From: Pseudochelatococcus lubricantis
GTDB lineage: Bacteria > Pseudomonadota > Alphaproteobacteria > Rhizobiales > Beijerinckiaceae
Assembly: GCF_011762225.1 (NCBI RefSeq)
Contig: NZ_JAASQI010000001.1
Coordinates: 1-64,000, forward strand
Length of the DNA stretch: 64,000 nucleotides
Reading direction: 5' to 3'
This document shows positions 51,070-60,528 of the stretch, piece by piece. Made by a program: the position numbers and the translations under genes. The notes below the pieces were generated by a model, which worked only from the letters and a program-made list of their open reading frames with translations, was not told the DNA's origin and made no database searches. Each line of letters opens with the position of its first letter. The stretch's first letter is position 1.

Positions 51070-52029
51070 TCATGCCTTGATGAAGGCGAGCACATCCGCG
51101 TTGAAGCGGTCGGCCTCGATTTGGGCGAGGCCGTGGCTGCTGCCCTTGTAGACGTTGTAGACCGCGCCCTTTACCAGCTTCGCAGCCTTGTCGGCAGCGG
51201 CCTTGATCGGCACGATCTGGTCGTCGTCGCCGTGGATGATCAACGTCGGCCGGTCGATCGCCTTGAGGTCGTTCGTGTAATCGACCTCCGAGAACTCGTG
51301 GACGCAATCGTACTGCCCCTTGATGCCGCCGGCGAGACCCTGCAGGCGGAAGCTCTCGCGAAAGCCCTCGTTGATCGCCGCGCCCCCACGGTTGAAGCCG
51401 TAGAAGGGGATCGTCAGATCGTAGTAAAACTGCGAGCGGTTGGTCGCGACGCCGGCGCGGATGGAGTCGAAAACCTCGATCGGCGTGCCTTCCGGATTGC
51501 CGGCCGTCTTCAGCATCAGCGGCGGCACGGCACCGACCAGAACGACCCGGGCAACGCGCTGCGTGCCGTGACGGCCGATGTAGCGGGCGACTTCGCCGCC
51601 GCCGGTCGAATGGCCGACCAAAACCGCGTTCCGGAGATCGAGCTTCTCGATCAGCTCCGCCAGATCGTCGGCATACTGGTCCATGTTGTTGCCGTCCCAC
51701 GGCTGGCCGGAGCGGCCGTGGCCGCGCCTGTCATGGGCGATGACGCGGAAGCCCCGCAGGCCGAAGAAGAGCATCTGCGCGTCCCAGGCATCCGACGAGA
51801 GCGGCCAGCCGTGGGCGAAAACAATCGGCTGGCCGTCGCGCGGCCCCCAGTCCTTGTAGAAAATCGTCGTGCCGTCCTTGGTCGCGATGGTGCTCATGAT
51901 CAGGTCTCCTCTCGTATGAAGGTTTCGGGTCGCCGCACCGGCTGGCGAGGCGGCGAGGAAGAAGGCCGCGGCGCCCGCGCCCAGGGCGAGCGCTCCACGG
52001 CGGGTGAGTTCAGGGTGTCCGAAGCTCAT
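51070..52029 (-). CDS. Alpha/beta hydrolase, non-haem haloperoxidase (perhydrolase) type, with Tat signal
   Basis: The 319-aa ORF has a twin-arginine signal ([20 protein letters not shown], cleavage near AGAA-T) and a full alpha/beta hydrolase: [12 protein letters not shown] oxyanion region, [17 protein letters not shown] nucleophile elbow (Ser), [10 protein letters not shown] acid and GSSHGLAQ catalytic His. This matches cofactor-free chloroperoxidases. The second ATG (51897, MSTIATKDG) also has a strong AGGAG at 8 nt, so a cytoplasmic form may be made too. It is divergent from the MarR gene, which probably regulates it. Its physiological substrate is unknown. Confidence 0.82.
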   Translation of the reverse strand: MSFGHPELTRRGALALGAGAAAFFLAASPAGAATRNLHTRGDLIMSTIATKDGTTIFYKDWGPRDGQPIVFAHGWPLSSDAWDAQMLFFGLRGFRVIAHDRRGHGRSGQPWDGNNMDQYADDLAELIEKLDLRNAVLVGHSTGGGEVARYIGRHGTQRVARVVLVGAVPPLMLKTAGNPEGTPIEVFDSIRAGVATNRSQFYYDLTIPFYGFNRGGAAINEGFRESFRLQGLAGGIKGQYDCVHEFSEVDYTNDLKAIDRPTLIIHGDDDQIVPIKAAADKAAKLVKGAVYNVYKGSSHGLAQIEADRFNADVLAFIKA

Positions 52030-52043
52030 GCCAGGCTCCCTTA

Positions 52044-52063
52044 AATCGCTAACGATTAAATCG
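52044..52063. promoter_or_regulatory. Alternating half-site operator upstream of the hydrolase gene
   Basis: AATCG-CTAA-CGATT-A-AATCG holds three alternating half-sites 15-35 bp before the hydrolase ATG, forming two overlapping dyads. A further GATAACGATTCG lies just before the MarR gene. These suggest MarR binding sites for the divergent pair. Confidence 0.5.
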
Positions 52064-52174
52064 TGTGAGATTTATATGCCCGATCCCGGACATACTGTCA
52101 AGCGCTTGCGATCAAGGCGCGCGCGATCTACATGGAGGAGGCGATAACGATTCGTTGATGAAAGGCCCCTCCCC

Positions 52175-52633
52175 GTGGCGAATGCCCTGCAGCTCGACCA
52201 GTTCCTGTGCTTTTCCGTGTATCTGGCCGGACACTCCTTCAACCAGTTTTACCGGCCGCTTCTGGAAGAAATCGGGCTGACCTATCCGCAGTATCTCGCC
52301 ATGGTGAGCCTCTGGTCGCGCGACGACCAGACCGTCAGGGAGATCGGCAAGGCCCTGTCGCTTGAGTCGAATACGCTGACGCCGCTGCTGAAGCGGCTGG
52401 AAGCGCTGGCGCTTGTCTCGCGCACCCGCGATCCTAAGGACGAACGCCAGGTGCGTATCCGCCTGACGGACAAGGGACGGGAGTTGAGGAAGCAGGCGGA
52501 GCACATCCCCGCCTGTGTGGTCGAAGCCCTGGGCCTTTCGCAGAAGGAACTCGACGATCTGCACCGCACGATGCTGCTCGTACAGAAACGGCTTCAGGAA
52601 AGCACGGAAAAGCCTTCCCCATCCGGCGTGTGA
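52175..52633 (+). CDS. MarR-family regulator, OhrR-like
   Basis: The 152-aa protein has the OhrR N-terminal signature LDQFLCFSVYLAGHSFNQFY, with a reactive-type Cys at residue 12, then LTYPQYLAMVSLWSRDDQTV, the winged helix SLESNTLTPLLKRLEALALV and RDPKDERQVRIRLTDKGREL. OhrR repressors sense organic peroxide through that Cys. No ohr gene is adjacent; the divergent neighbour is a haloperoxidase-like hydrolase, a plausible alternative target. GTG 52175 was chosen because the family begins close to LDQFL. Confidence 0.83.
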   Translation: MANALQLDQFLCFSVYLAGHSFNQFYRPLLEEIGLTYPQYLAMVSLWSRDDQTVREIGKALSLESNTLTPLLKRLEALALVSRTRDPKDERQVRIRLTDKGRELRKQAEHIPACVVEALGLSQKELDDLHRTMLLVQKRLQESTEKPSPSGV

Positions 52634-52696
52634 CCACGGGCGCGGCACGGCTTCCGCAAGGTGGGCGGGGGAGGTTGCGGCCCCGAGCATATAAAA

Positions 52697-52736
52697 AAGG
52701 CTCCCCGCTCGCCGGCTGGCGGGAGCGTGGAGCCTT
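52697..52736 (-). terminator. Rho-independent terminator of the TonB receptor gene
   Basis: AAGGCTCC (52697-52704) pairs with GGAGCCTT (52729-52736), with further inner pairing CGCTC/GAGCG. On the minus strand the stem runs into TTTTTTATATG. It also lies downstream of the convergent marR gene. Confidence 0.8.
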
Positions 52737-52871
52737 CAAGTCTGGTCGGTCTCTCTGGTTGTTATCCGAAGCATCGAACCGGAAAGCAGACGCAATCTCC
52801 GGAAAATCGACGCGCGAATACAAGAGGCGGCGCGGGAGGTGTGTGGCGGCCCCCTCCCGCGCCGGAAAACG

Positions 52872-55139
52872 TCAGAACGAGCCTGTCAGCGACATGTAGT
52901 AGGCGCGGCCCGGTTCGTTGAACGTGTTGGCACCGGCGCTGTTGCCCGTGCCCTCGCGCTTGACACTCTTGTCGAACAGGTTGGTGACGCCGGCGAGCAG
53001 GCGCAGGTTCTCGTTGAACTCGTAGCGCGCGCCGATGTTGACGAGCGTATAGGGCGAGCGCGAGCGGGTATTCGAGAGGGGCTGCAGCGTGGAATAGGAG
53101 ATGGTCGGCGCCTCGATCTCACCGTAGTGGGTGACGCCGAGGTTGAGCTGAAGCTCCTCGGTGGCCTGCCACTCGACATTCGAGTTGATGGTGTACTTGG
53201 GCACAAGCGAGAGAGGCTCGCCGCTGCTCTTGTCCTTGGACTGGATCATGTAGGTGGCGTTGGTGCTCCACGTCACGGTTTCCAGAACCGGCACGCGCAG
53301 GTTGCCTTCAAGACCCGAGATGACGGCCTTGGGCACGTTCTCCCACTGGAAGACGTTGTTCGGGGCCCAGCGGCCCAGCCGCGAGTTGTATGCCTGGAAC
53401 GTGCCGACTGTCGTCGTGCCCGCCTGGATACGGTTCTTGTAGTCGTTGTGGAAGTAGGTGATGCCGGCGTTCCACCCCTTCTCGTCGGTGTAGTTGATGC
53501 CGATTTCCTTGTTGATGCTGGTCTCCGCCTTCAGGTCCGGATTGCCCATCACCCAGCAGGGGCCCGTGCCGGGAGGGCAGCCGTTGCCGGCGGAGGAGTA
53601 AAGGTAGTTCGGATTGAGCTGGAACAGGTTGGGCACCTTGAAAGCGCGCGCGACACCGGCCTTGAGCGTGATCTCGTCGGTGATCGAATACGAGGCGTTG
53701 AGGCTCGGGCTCCAGTTGTTGCCCGCCTCGGTATGATGGTCGAAGCGCAGGCCCGGCGTCAGGATGAACTTGTCGGTGACGAGAATGTTGTCCTCGGCGT
53801 AGATCGCGCCGAGCATCGCCTGGCTCTTGGGATTGCGGTTTTCGGCGCTCGACACCCCGAACTGCGGCGCATCGAGCGCGTTGCCGTCGGCCATGTTCTC
53901 GTCATCCATCCACTCGCCGCGGAACTCGGTGCCGAGCGTCAGCGTCTGGGGTACGACGATGGTCAGCGGGAAGTTCCATTCGCTCTTGGCCGTGATGTTG
54001 TCGAGCGTAATAGTCTTGCGATCTTTGGCGTATTGGCTGTTGATCTGCCCTTCGACCGAGCCGGCGTTGCCTTCACCGAGGCGCTTGTTCTTGGTGTTTT
54101 CCCACTGGATGTAGGTATTCGACGTACCGAATTCCCACTTGCCACGATGGGTGGCGGACAGCGTGGTGCGCGTCACGCGGTTGGTCTCGTGGCCGCCGCG
54201 CGCCAGCTCCTGGTTGAGCGCGGAGCCGAGCACATCCTGGAACAGCGAATCGCCGGCATAGATGTTGCGCTGCTGGCTCCATGCCGCCTCGAAGTCCAGC
54301 ACGTGGCGTTCGTCGAGCTTCCAAGACAGCAGGCCGCGGAAGTCGGTGTTGATCACGCCCTCATTACCGGCGGCGACGTTCTGGCCATCAGGCGTGGCGT
54401 CCTCGTTGATATCGATGTCGTCGGCGTCGCTGCGGTTGTAGTTGCCCGAGATGCGGTAGGAGAAACGCTCATCGATGGGCCCGCCCGCAACGACGGTGGA
54501 GCGGTACGTGCGGCCTTCGCTGCTGCTTTCCGGAATATTGGCGAAGCTCGTCGCGCTGAACGTGGTTTTCTCCGGCCGCTTGGTGATGATGTTGACCACG
54601 CCGCCTGCGGCGCCCGAGCCGTAACGCGCGGCGGCGGGGCCGCGCAGCACCTCGATGCGATCGACCGCTTCCGCCGGGACCCAGTTCGAATCGCCGCGCG
54701 TATCGCGCTCGCCGCCGCGGCGCATGCGGACCGAGTTGCGCGAGAACACCGGTTTGCCATCGATGAGGATCAGCGTATTTTCCGGGCCCATGCCGCGGAT
54801 GTCGATCTGGCGGTTGTTGCCACGCTGGCCATTGGACGAATTGCCGGTGAGGTTGACGCCCGGCTGGCGGCGGATAATCTCGGCGAGGTCGCCGCGTGCC
54901 GGAGGATTGCGCTCGATCTCCTGCCGGCTGATGATCGACACGCCCGGCGCCTGGTTCAGCTGTTCACGGGCGGAGACCACCACGACCTCGTCGAGCAGCA
55001 GTTCGTCGCCCGTCAGCTCCTTGTCCGCGTTCGCCTGCTGGCTCTGCGCTCCAGCGCCCTGCGCGTGAGCAGCCCCGCTGGCAACAGCAAACAGCAACAC
55101 CAGGGCCGTTGCCCCGACAAATTCTCCATGACGTGTCAT
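52872..55139 (-). CDS. TonB-dependent siderophore receptor, FepA/PirA (catecholate) type
   Basis: The 755-aa outer-membrane receptor has a signal peptide (GATALVLLFAVASGAAHAQG), a TonB box-like DEVVVVSA and a plug domain with RGDLAEIIRRQPGVNLTGNS, RQIDIRGMGPENTLILIDGK and EVLRGPAAARYGSGAAGGVV. A 22-strand barrel follows, ending in the terminal aromatic LTGSF. These plug motifs are those of FepA, PfeA and PirA receptors for enterobactin-like catecholates. No siderophore biosynthesis, binding protein or permease gene is nearby, so it is an orphan receptor, probably for foreign siderophores. No clear Fur or RirA box was seen upstream. Confidence 0.9.
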   Translation of the reverse strand: MTRHGEFVGATALVLLFAVASGAAHAQGAGAQSQQANADKELTGDELLLDEVVVVSAREQLNQAPGVSIISRQEIERNPPARGDLAEIIRRQPGVNLTGNSSNGQRGNNRQIDIRGMGPENTLILIDGKPVFSRNSVRMRRGGERDTRGDSNWVPAEAVDRIEVLRGPAAARYGSGAAGGVVNIITKRPEKTTFSATSFANIPESSSEGRTYRSTVVAGGPIDERFSYRISGNYNRSDADDIDINEDATPDGQNVAAGNEGVINTDFRGLLSWKLDERHVLDFEAAWSQQRNIYAGDSLFQDVLGSALNQELARGGHETNRVTRTTLSATHRGKWEFGTSNTYIQWENTKNKRLGEGNAGSVEGQINSQYAKDRKTITLDNITAKSEWNFPLTIVVPQTLTLGTEFRGEWMDDENMADGNALDAPQFGVSSAENRNPKSQAMLGAIYAEDNILVTDKFILTPGLRFDHHTEAGNNWSPSLNASYSITDEITLKAGVARAFKVPNLFQLNPNYLYSSAGNGCPPGTGPCWVMGNPDLKAETSINKEIGINYTDEKGWNAGITYFHNDYKNRIQAGTTTVGTFQAYNSRLGRWAPNNVFQWENVPKAVISGLEGNLRVPVLETVTWSTNATYMIQSKDKSSGEPLSLVPKYTINSNVEWQATEELQLNLGVTHYGEIEAPTISYSTLQPLSNTRSRSPYTLVNIGARYEFNENLRLLAGVTNLFDKSVKREGTGNSAGANTFNEPGRAYYMSLTGSF

Positions 55140-55584
55140 GTTGACAGCCCCTTTTTATAATTCCTCTACTTCGAAAACAAGAATTCAATAATTCAAAAGT
55201 TTTCGCCTCAAGGAAGAATCAGAATTAGCACCCTGTGCACTGCTTATGCTTCTGACCTACGGTGAGATGAATCTGAAGTATTTTATGTGAAACGATGTTC
55301 ATTTTGACGATTCTTGTGTCAATAATACATCGCTTTAGAAATATTATAATTCTTATGCCGATTCAGAACACCGGACCGGCGAGCAGCGGCGCGGCGAAAA
55401 AGGACGTACGGGGAGCCGGATGACGACATGCCCGCTGCTGCGGCGGGAGGCGGTTACCGTGGTAAAAGGCCGGATGCGGCCGTCGCGGACCGCCGGCATG
55501 AAAGGAGCTTCCCGGCCGCTGTTATTCTTGCAACCCGCGGTCGCTCTATTAAAGTAAACATCAGTTCACCGGACAGGAAAGCAG
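55140..55584. other. Divergent intergenic region upstream of the receptor
   Basis: These 445 bp separate the receptor from the plus-strand BKACE gene and must hold both promoters. The receptor-proximal half is AT-rich (AATTCAATAATTCAAAAG; TCAATAATACATCGC) and could contain an iron-responsive operator, but no clear dyad matches Fur, Irr or RirA boxes. No coding pattern is visible. Confidence 0.4.
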
Positions 55585-56310
55585 ATGATCGTTCAGGCCT
55601 GCCTCAATGGTGCGCGTCCCGATGGCTTCCATCCCCGGCTGCCGCTCACGCCGGAGGCAATGGCCGGTGATGGTGCGTCCTGCGTCGCGGCAGGAGCCGC
55701 CGAACTGCACATTCACCCGCGTGGGACGGACGGCTGCGAAAGCCTCGCGGCCGTGGACGCGACTGTGCACGCCGTGCGCCGCGCCTGTCCCGGCACGCTG
55801 ATCGGCGTTTCGACGGGGGCATGGATCGAGAACAGCGCAGCGAGGACGCGCGCCGCCATAGCGGATTGGCAGGCGCTGCCGGACCATGCGTCCGTGAACC
55901 TGTCGGAACCCGACGCGCCGGCCGTCATGGATCTGCTCCGGCGCCGGGGAATCGGCATCGAGGCGGGACTCGCATCAGTCGCCGACGCGGAGCGTTTCGT
56001 GAATCTCGCAGGTCACGGACAAGTGTTTCGCATCCTGATCGAGATCGGGGAGCAGGAGCCGGATGCGGCCTGGGAAGTGACGGACGGCATCGCCCGCGTG
56101 CTCGGCCGCGCGGAGGCGTCGCGGCCGGTCCTGCTGCACGGTTTCGACGCCATGGTCTGGCCCTTCGTCGCGCTTGCCCGTCAGCGACGCTGGTCGACTC
56201 GGGTCGGGCTGGAGGACGGCCAGCATCTGCCGGACGGCACGACGGCCGCTGGCAATGCCGCGCTGGTGGCTGCGGCCGTGGCAATCTTCCGGGCGGAACC
56301 CGCAGGCTGA
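55585..56310 (+). CDS. Beta-keto acid cleavage enzyme (BKACE, Kce-like)
   Basis: The 241-aa TIM-barrel protein belongs to the BKACE (formerly DUF849) family: MIVQACLNGARPDGFHPRLP, AAGAAELHIHPRGTDGCESL (metal-binding His pair HIHPR), GVSTGAWIENSAA, ASVNLSEPDAPAVMDLLRRR and TRVGLEDGQHLPDGTTAAGN. These enzymes join acetyl-CoA with a beta-keto acid to give acetoacetate and a new CoA ester. It is somewhat shorter than typical members (about 270-310 aa), as in one recognised subgroup. The substrate is unknown. Convergent with the nitronate monooxygenase gene. Confidence 0.8.
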   Translation: MIVQACLNGARPDGFHPRLPLTPEAMAGDGASCVAAGAAELHIHPRGTDGCESLAAVDATVHAVRRACPGTLIGVSTGAWIENSAARTRAAIADWQALPDHASVNLSEPDAPAVMDLLRRRGIGIEAGLASVADAERFVNLAGHGQVFRILIEIGEQEPDAAWEVTDGIARVLGRAEASRPVLLHGFDAMVWPFVALARQRRWSTRVGLEDGQHLPDGTTAAGNAALVAAAVAIFRAEPAG

Positions 56311-56339
56311 CGCGCCGTCCGTAGATGGAAAAGCGGACC

Positions 56340-57419
56340 TCAGGACGCAGCTTCGGCAACGGATGAGCGTTCCCGCACCGCTGCCAGTTCCACCGCGAGC
56401 GTCGCAACCAGCTCGGCCGCGGGCAGCGCCCGCGACAGGCCGGCCCCCTGTCCCGCCCATTGCGCGCCGAAGCCGTTCTCCCCAGCGGCTTTCGCGGCGG
56501 CGTTCAGCGCCTTTCCAGCATCGTAGGCGATGGGATAATCCGGCCGCGCCAATGCCGCATGCGCCTCCGCCCAGGCGGTGAAGCCGTTGCGCAGGCTGCG
56601 TGCGGCCCTGCCAGAGATGGCGTCCGTCATGACCGTGCCGGGCGCGGCGGCGAGGGCGGCGCGATAGGCGGCGTCGGCCGCGCTTTCCGGGCAGGCGACG
56701 AAGGCCGTGCCCAGCTGCGCCGCCACCGCGCCGAGATCGAGCGCCGCCGCGATTCCCCGCCCGTCCATGATACCGCCGGCGGCGATGACCGGCAGGCCGG
56801 CGCGGGCGGCCAGCAGCCGTGTGAGCGGCAGCACGCCCGCCTGCTCGTCGGGCGCGGCGGGATCGAACACACCCCGGTGGCCGCCTGCCTCGAAGCCCTG
56901 CGCGACCACGGCGTCGATGCCGGCCCGGCGCGCGGCTTCGGCCTCGGCCAGGTTGGTCGCGGTCGACAACAGGATGCAGCCGGCCGCCTTCAGCGCCGCG
57001 ATGCGCGGGGCCGCCGGCAAGCCGAAATGAAAGCTGACGACAGGCGGCGCGAGTTCGACAAGAGCGGCAAGCATCGCATCGTCCCCGGCGAAGCTCCGGT
57101 AGATTTCCCGCAGGCCTCGCGGCGGCTCGGCTCCGAAACGCGCGAACAGCGGTGCGAGCGCCTCGATCCATGCGGCCTCGCGAACGGCGTCCGCCCGCGC
57201 GGGCGCGTGGACGAACACGTTGACGTTGAACGCCCGCGCCGTGCGCTGCCGCACTTCCGCGATCATCGCCCGCGCGCCGGCGGCATCCGTCGCTCCGACG
57301 CCGATCGAACCGAGACCGCCCGCCTCGCTGACGGCAGCCGCCAGCGCCGGCGTGGAGACGCCGGCCATGGGCGCCTGGACGATAGGATAAGAGAGGTTCA
57401 GACGATCAAGAAGAGACAT
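56340..57419 (-). CDS. Nitronate monooxygenase family protein (FMN-dependent)
   Basis: The 359-aa TIM-barrel flavoprotein shows the NMO motifs [56 protein letters not shown] and [20 protein letters not shown], with [12 protein letters not shown] near the FMN phosphate site. It oxidises nitronates such as propionate-3-nitronate, a plant or fungal toxin, or may be a related 2-nitropropane dioxygenase-like enzyme. ATG 57419 was selected because the longer frame upstream is basic and non-conserved. It stands alone, convergent with the BKACE gene. Confidence 0.85.
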   Translation of the reverse strand: MSLLDRLNLSYPIVQAPMAGVSTPALAAAVSEAGGLGSIGVGATDAAGARAMIAEVRQRTARAFNVNVFVHAPARADAVREAAWIEALAPLFARFGAEPPRGLREIYRSFAGDDAMLAALVELAPPVVSFHFGLPAAPRIAALKAAGCILLSTATNLAEAEAARRAGIDAVVAQGFEAGGHRGVFDPAAPDEQAGVLPLTRLLAARAGLPVIAAGGIMDGRGIAAALDLGAVAAQLGTAFVACPESAADAAYRAALAAAPGTVMTDAISGRAARSLRNGFTAWAEAHAALARPDYPIAYDAGKALNAAAKAAGENGFGAQWAGQGAGLSRALPAAELVATLAVELAAVRERSSVAEAAS

Positions 57420-57955
57420 GATTTCACAGCGCCCGTTACCGGAGCCCGACCCGGCATCGCCGGACCTGCCCCATGATTCTCTTGATATTGAACGCATTCC
57501 GGAAGCCTGGATGCTTACATCCAACCGGAAAGCGCCGCGGTTTCCGTCGCGGCGCGCCCTCGCCTGCCGGCGGGCGCCTCGCGGTGGAGGCGGTATAATA
57601 CCCGTTCGCCGGGCGGTGTCATCCGATCGCCGCTTATTCCGGAAGCGCATCGAGCGCGGCGATGATCGTCCGCAACGTCGCCAGATAGGCTTCCTTGCTG
57701 GTCGGCCTGAACATCCGCGACGGGCTGAGAACTTGACTTTTTCATTCTACGATGTAGAAACGCAGCGTGGCAGATCGGGGGCGCCGCGTGGCCGCGCCTC
57801 TCCCCGGCAACGGTGCTCCCGTGGTGCGCCCGCTCGGGAAATCGCGCCGCGCGCTCCTTTCCCCGGCTTTCGCCGGGATGCAGGTCACAATGCCGGTATG
57901 CGCAGCCGGTGGCCGCCCGGGGCCGACGGGTTTCTTGCGGACGGAGGGCGGCAAC
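57420..57955. other. Intergenic region with a GC hairpin and a short dyad
   Basis: The 536 bp between the divergent nitronate monooxygenase and cation-efflux genes hold a perfect 8-bp hairpin (GCGCCGCG at 57532, CGCGGCGC at 57548) and the dyad TTCTAC-GAT-GTAGAA at 57745-57759, resembling BlaI/CopY-type sites. A minus-strand run of codons ending at 57630 ([20 protein letters not shown]) looks like the tail of a lost gene. Nothing else was found. Confidence 0.4.
57745..57759. promoter_or_regulatory. Short perfect dyad, possible repressor site
   Basis: TTCTAC and GTAGAA with a 3-bp spacer, lying 200 bp before the cation-efflux ATG. No regulator gene is adjacent. Confidence 0.3.
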
Positions 57956-58882
57956 ATGCAATCGGAACAGGGTGTTCTCCGCGTCTCCATCGTGCTCACC
58001 GTCTTCATGTCGGGGCTCGGCATTCTCTTCGGCCTGCTGGCGGGCTCGTCGGCCATCGTCTTCGACGGCATCTACGAACTGACGGACGCCGCCATGACGA
58101 CGCTTGCCCTGCTCGTCGCCAGGCTGATCGCGGCCGGCACCTCGGGCAGCCCTTCCCACGGCAGGCTGGTGGAGCGCTTCACCATGGGGTTCTGGCATCT
58201 GGAACCCATGGTACTGGGGCTGAACGGCACGATGCTGATCGGCGCGGCCATCTACGCGCTGATCAACGCCATCGACGCCTTCCTGTCGGGCGGGCGCCTG
58301 ATCTCCTTCGACTACGCTATCGTCTATGCCCTCATCTCCCTCGTGGCGGAGGTCGGCATGGGGCTCTATGCGAGGTCGGCGAATCAGACCATCCGCTCCG
58401 ATCTGCTGGCGCTCGACGCGAAGGGCTGGCTGATGTCGGCCGCCATGACGGTGGCGTGGCTCGCTGCCTTCGTTTTCGGCTATCTGGTGCAGGGCACGCA
58501 GCTTGCGTGGATCTCGCCCTACATCGACCCCGCCGTGCTGGCGGCGGTGTGCCTCGTTGTCATTCCGATGCCCATCGGCACGGTGCGGCGGGCGCTGGCC
58601 GACATTCTGCTGGTCACGCCAGCGGACCTGAAGCGGCACGTGGACACCGTCGCGCAGGAGATGGTGCAACGCTACGGCTTCGTCTCCTACCGCGCCTATG
58701 TCGCCCGGGTCGGGCGCGGCAGGCAGATCGAACTCTATTTCATCGTGCCCCCCGCGTGGCCTGCCAAGCGGCTGGAAGAATGGGACAAGCTGCGCGACGA
58801 GATCGGCAAGGCGCTCGGCGACGACAGCCCCGACCGCTGGCTCACCATCGTCTTCACCACCGACCCCGAATGGGCGGAGTGA
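57956..58882 (+). CDS. Cation diffusion facilitator (CDF) family efflux protein
   Basis: The 308-aa protein has six membrane segments in CDF order: VSIVLTVFMSGLGILFGLLA, FDGIYELTDAAMTTLALLVA, MVLGLNGTMLIGAAIYALIN, YAIVYALISLVAEVGMGLYA, LMSAAMTVAWLAAFVFGYLV, AVLAAVCLVVIPMPI. A cytoplasmic ferredoxin-like domain follows (VQRYGFVSYRAYVARVGRGR). The metal site keeps Asp residues in FDGIYELTD and in LLALDAKGW, but the usual HxxxD spacing is altered, so metal specificity is uncertain. GGAGGGCGG before ATG 57956 fixes the start. Confidence 0.82.
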   Translation: MQSEQGVLRVSIVLTVFMSGLGILFGLLAGSSAIVFDGIYELTDAAMTTLALLVARLIAAGTSGSPSHGRLVERFTMGFWHLEPMVLGLNGTMLIGAAIYALINAIDAFLSGGRLISFDYAIVYALISLVAEVGMGLYARSANQTIRSDLLALDAKGWLMSAAMTVAWLAAFVFGYLVQGTQLAWISPYIDPAVLAAVCLVVIPMPIGTVRRALADILLVTPADLKRHVDTVAQEMVQRYGFVSYRAYVARVGRGRQIELYFIVPPAWPAKRLEEWDKLRDEIGKALGDDSPDRWLTIVFTTDPEWAE

Positions 58883-58891
58883 GCCACCGCC

Positions 58892-60322
58892 TCAGGCTTC
58901 ACCCCAGCCGACCACGCCCTTGATCTCAAGGAAGTCGTGAATGCCCCAGTCGGCGTATTCGCGGCCGTTGCCGGACTGCTTGTAGCCGCCGAACGGGGCG
59001 GTCGTGTCCCACTCAGGATAGTTCAGATAGACCGAGCCCGCGCGCATCCGCGCCGCGACCTGGCGGGCATGGCCAATATCCCGCGACTGGACGTAGGCGG
59101 CAAGGCCGTAAACGGTGTCGTTGGCGATGCGGATGGCGTCTTCCTCGTCCTCATAGGAAAGGATCGACAGGACCGGCCCGAAAATCTCCTCACGGGCAAT
59201 GGTCATCCCGTTCGCGACATGGCCGAACACGGTGGGGCGGACGTAGTAGCCGCGTTCCAACCCTTCCGGCCGGCCGGGACCACCGACGACAAGCGTCGCA
59301 CCCTCGCGGATGCCGGTTTCGATCAGTCGCTGGATCTTCTCGAACTGCGTGGCGCTCACCACGGGTCCATGCGTCGTTTCCTCCTCGCGCGGATCGCCCA
59401 CCTTCACCGCTGCCGCCACTGCGCCCGCGATGCGCAACGCTTCCTCGTGGCGGTCCACCGGCACGAGCATGCGGGTCGGCGCATCGCACGACTGGCCTGA
59501 ATTGCCGAAGCAGCCCCGCACGCCCTTCGTCACCGCCCGCTCGAAGTCGGCATCCGGCAGGATGATGTTGGCCGATTTACCGCCGAGTTCCTGCGCGACG
59601 CGCTTGACCGTTTCAGCGGCGGTGCGGGCGACAATGATCCCGGCGCGCGTCGAGCCCGTAAAGGAGACCATATCCACTTCCGGATGTCCGGCCATGACCT
59701 GTCCGACGTCCGGGCCGGTGCCGTTGACGAGATTGAAGACGCCCTTCGGCGTGCCGGCAGCTTCCATGATCTCCGCGAAGACGATGCCGCTCACCGGCGC
59801 GATCTCCGAGGGCTTCAGCACCACGGTGCAGCCGGCGGCGATGGCGGGCGCCACCTTGCAGACGATCTGGTTCAGCGGCCAGTTCCACGGCGTGATCAGC
59901 GCGCAAACGCCGATCGGCTCCCGGAAGATGCGCGTCGTACCGCGCTGCTCCTCGAAGGCAAAGGTCTCAAGCGCCGCGATGGTCGCTTCCAGATGTGCCT
60001 GTCCGGCGGCAGCCTGCGCCCGGCGCGCGAAGGTGATCGGCGCGCCCATCTCCCGGCTCACGGCCCGGGCGATGTCCTCGTAACGCTCGTTGTAGAGCGC
60101 CAGAATGCGCCGCAGCAGGGCGAGCCGCTCGTCCCGGGAGGTCGTGGAGAAGGCGCCGAATGCAGCCCGCGCGGCCGCGATCGCCCTGTCGACATCGGCG
60201 GCCGAGCCGATCGAAATTTGCGTGAACGCTTCCTCCGTCGCGGGATCGATAACGTCAAGGATATTCGGCGTGACCGGATCAACCCAGGCACCGTCGATGA
60301 AAAACTTCAGGTGATGACTCAT
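58892..60322 (-). CDS. NAD(P)-dependent aldehyde dehydrogenase family protein
   Basis: The 476-aa ALDH has the cofactor-binding ITPWNWPLNQIVCKVAPAIA, VVLKPSEIAPVSGIVFAEIM, FTGSTRAGIIV, the general-base Glu in QELGGKSANIILPDADFE and the catalytic Cys in CFGNSGQSCDAPTRML. The C-terminal EEIFGPVLSILSYEDEEDAI is typical. It oxidises an aldehyde to the acid in the cytosol; the substrate is not clear. It is divergent from a TetR gene, its likely regulator, and lies close to the acetone carboxylase locus, so a role in ketone or alcohol metabolism is possible but unproven. Confidence 0.9.
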   Translation of the reverse strand: MSHHLKFFIDGAWVDPVTPNILDVIDPATEEAFTQISIGSAADVDRAIAAARAAFGAFSTTSRDERLALLRRILALYNERYEDIARAVSREMGAPITFARRAQAAAGQAHLEATIAALETFAFEEQRGTTRIFREPIGVCALITPWNWPLNQIVCKVAPAIAAGCTVVLKPSEIAPVSGIVFAEIMEAAGTPKGVFNLVNGTGPDVGQVMAGHPEVDMVSFTGSTRAGIIVARTAAETVKRVAQELGGKSANIILPDADFERAVTKGVRGCFGNSGQSCDAPTRMLVPVDRHEEALRIAGAVAAAVKVGDPREEETTHGPVVSATQFEKIQRLIETGIREGATLVVGGPGRPEGLERGYYVRPTVFGHVANGMTIAREEIFGPVLSILSYEDEEDAIRIANDTVYGLAAYVQSRDIGHARQVAARMRAGSVYLNYPEWDTTAPFGGYKQSGNGREYADWGIHDFLEIKGVVGWGEA

Positions 60323-60528
60323 GACCGTTCTCCTCTCGTGTAGACGCGCCGGCAGATTTTTATGGAAGGACTTTCATGGCACGAAACCCGGCCTCCGCTC
60401 AACCGCGTGCCGGAACGGCCCGGCGCGGAACAGAGAACATTGCGCGCGCCATGTCGGCAACGTAAAATCCGGAATCGACTGTCACAGACGACGGCTTGCG
60501 CCGCCGCCGCCCTCTCCGTCGGCGTGAG

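Noticed and set aside
57630-57735. Short minus-strand tail ([20 protein letters not shown]) before a stop
   Set aside because: It looks like the C-terminal remnant of a gene, but no start or upstream coding sequence remains, so I do not list it as a pseudogene.
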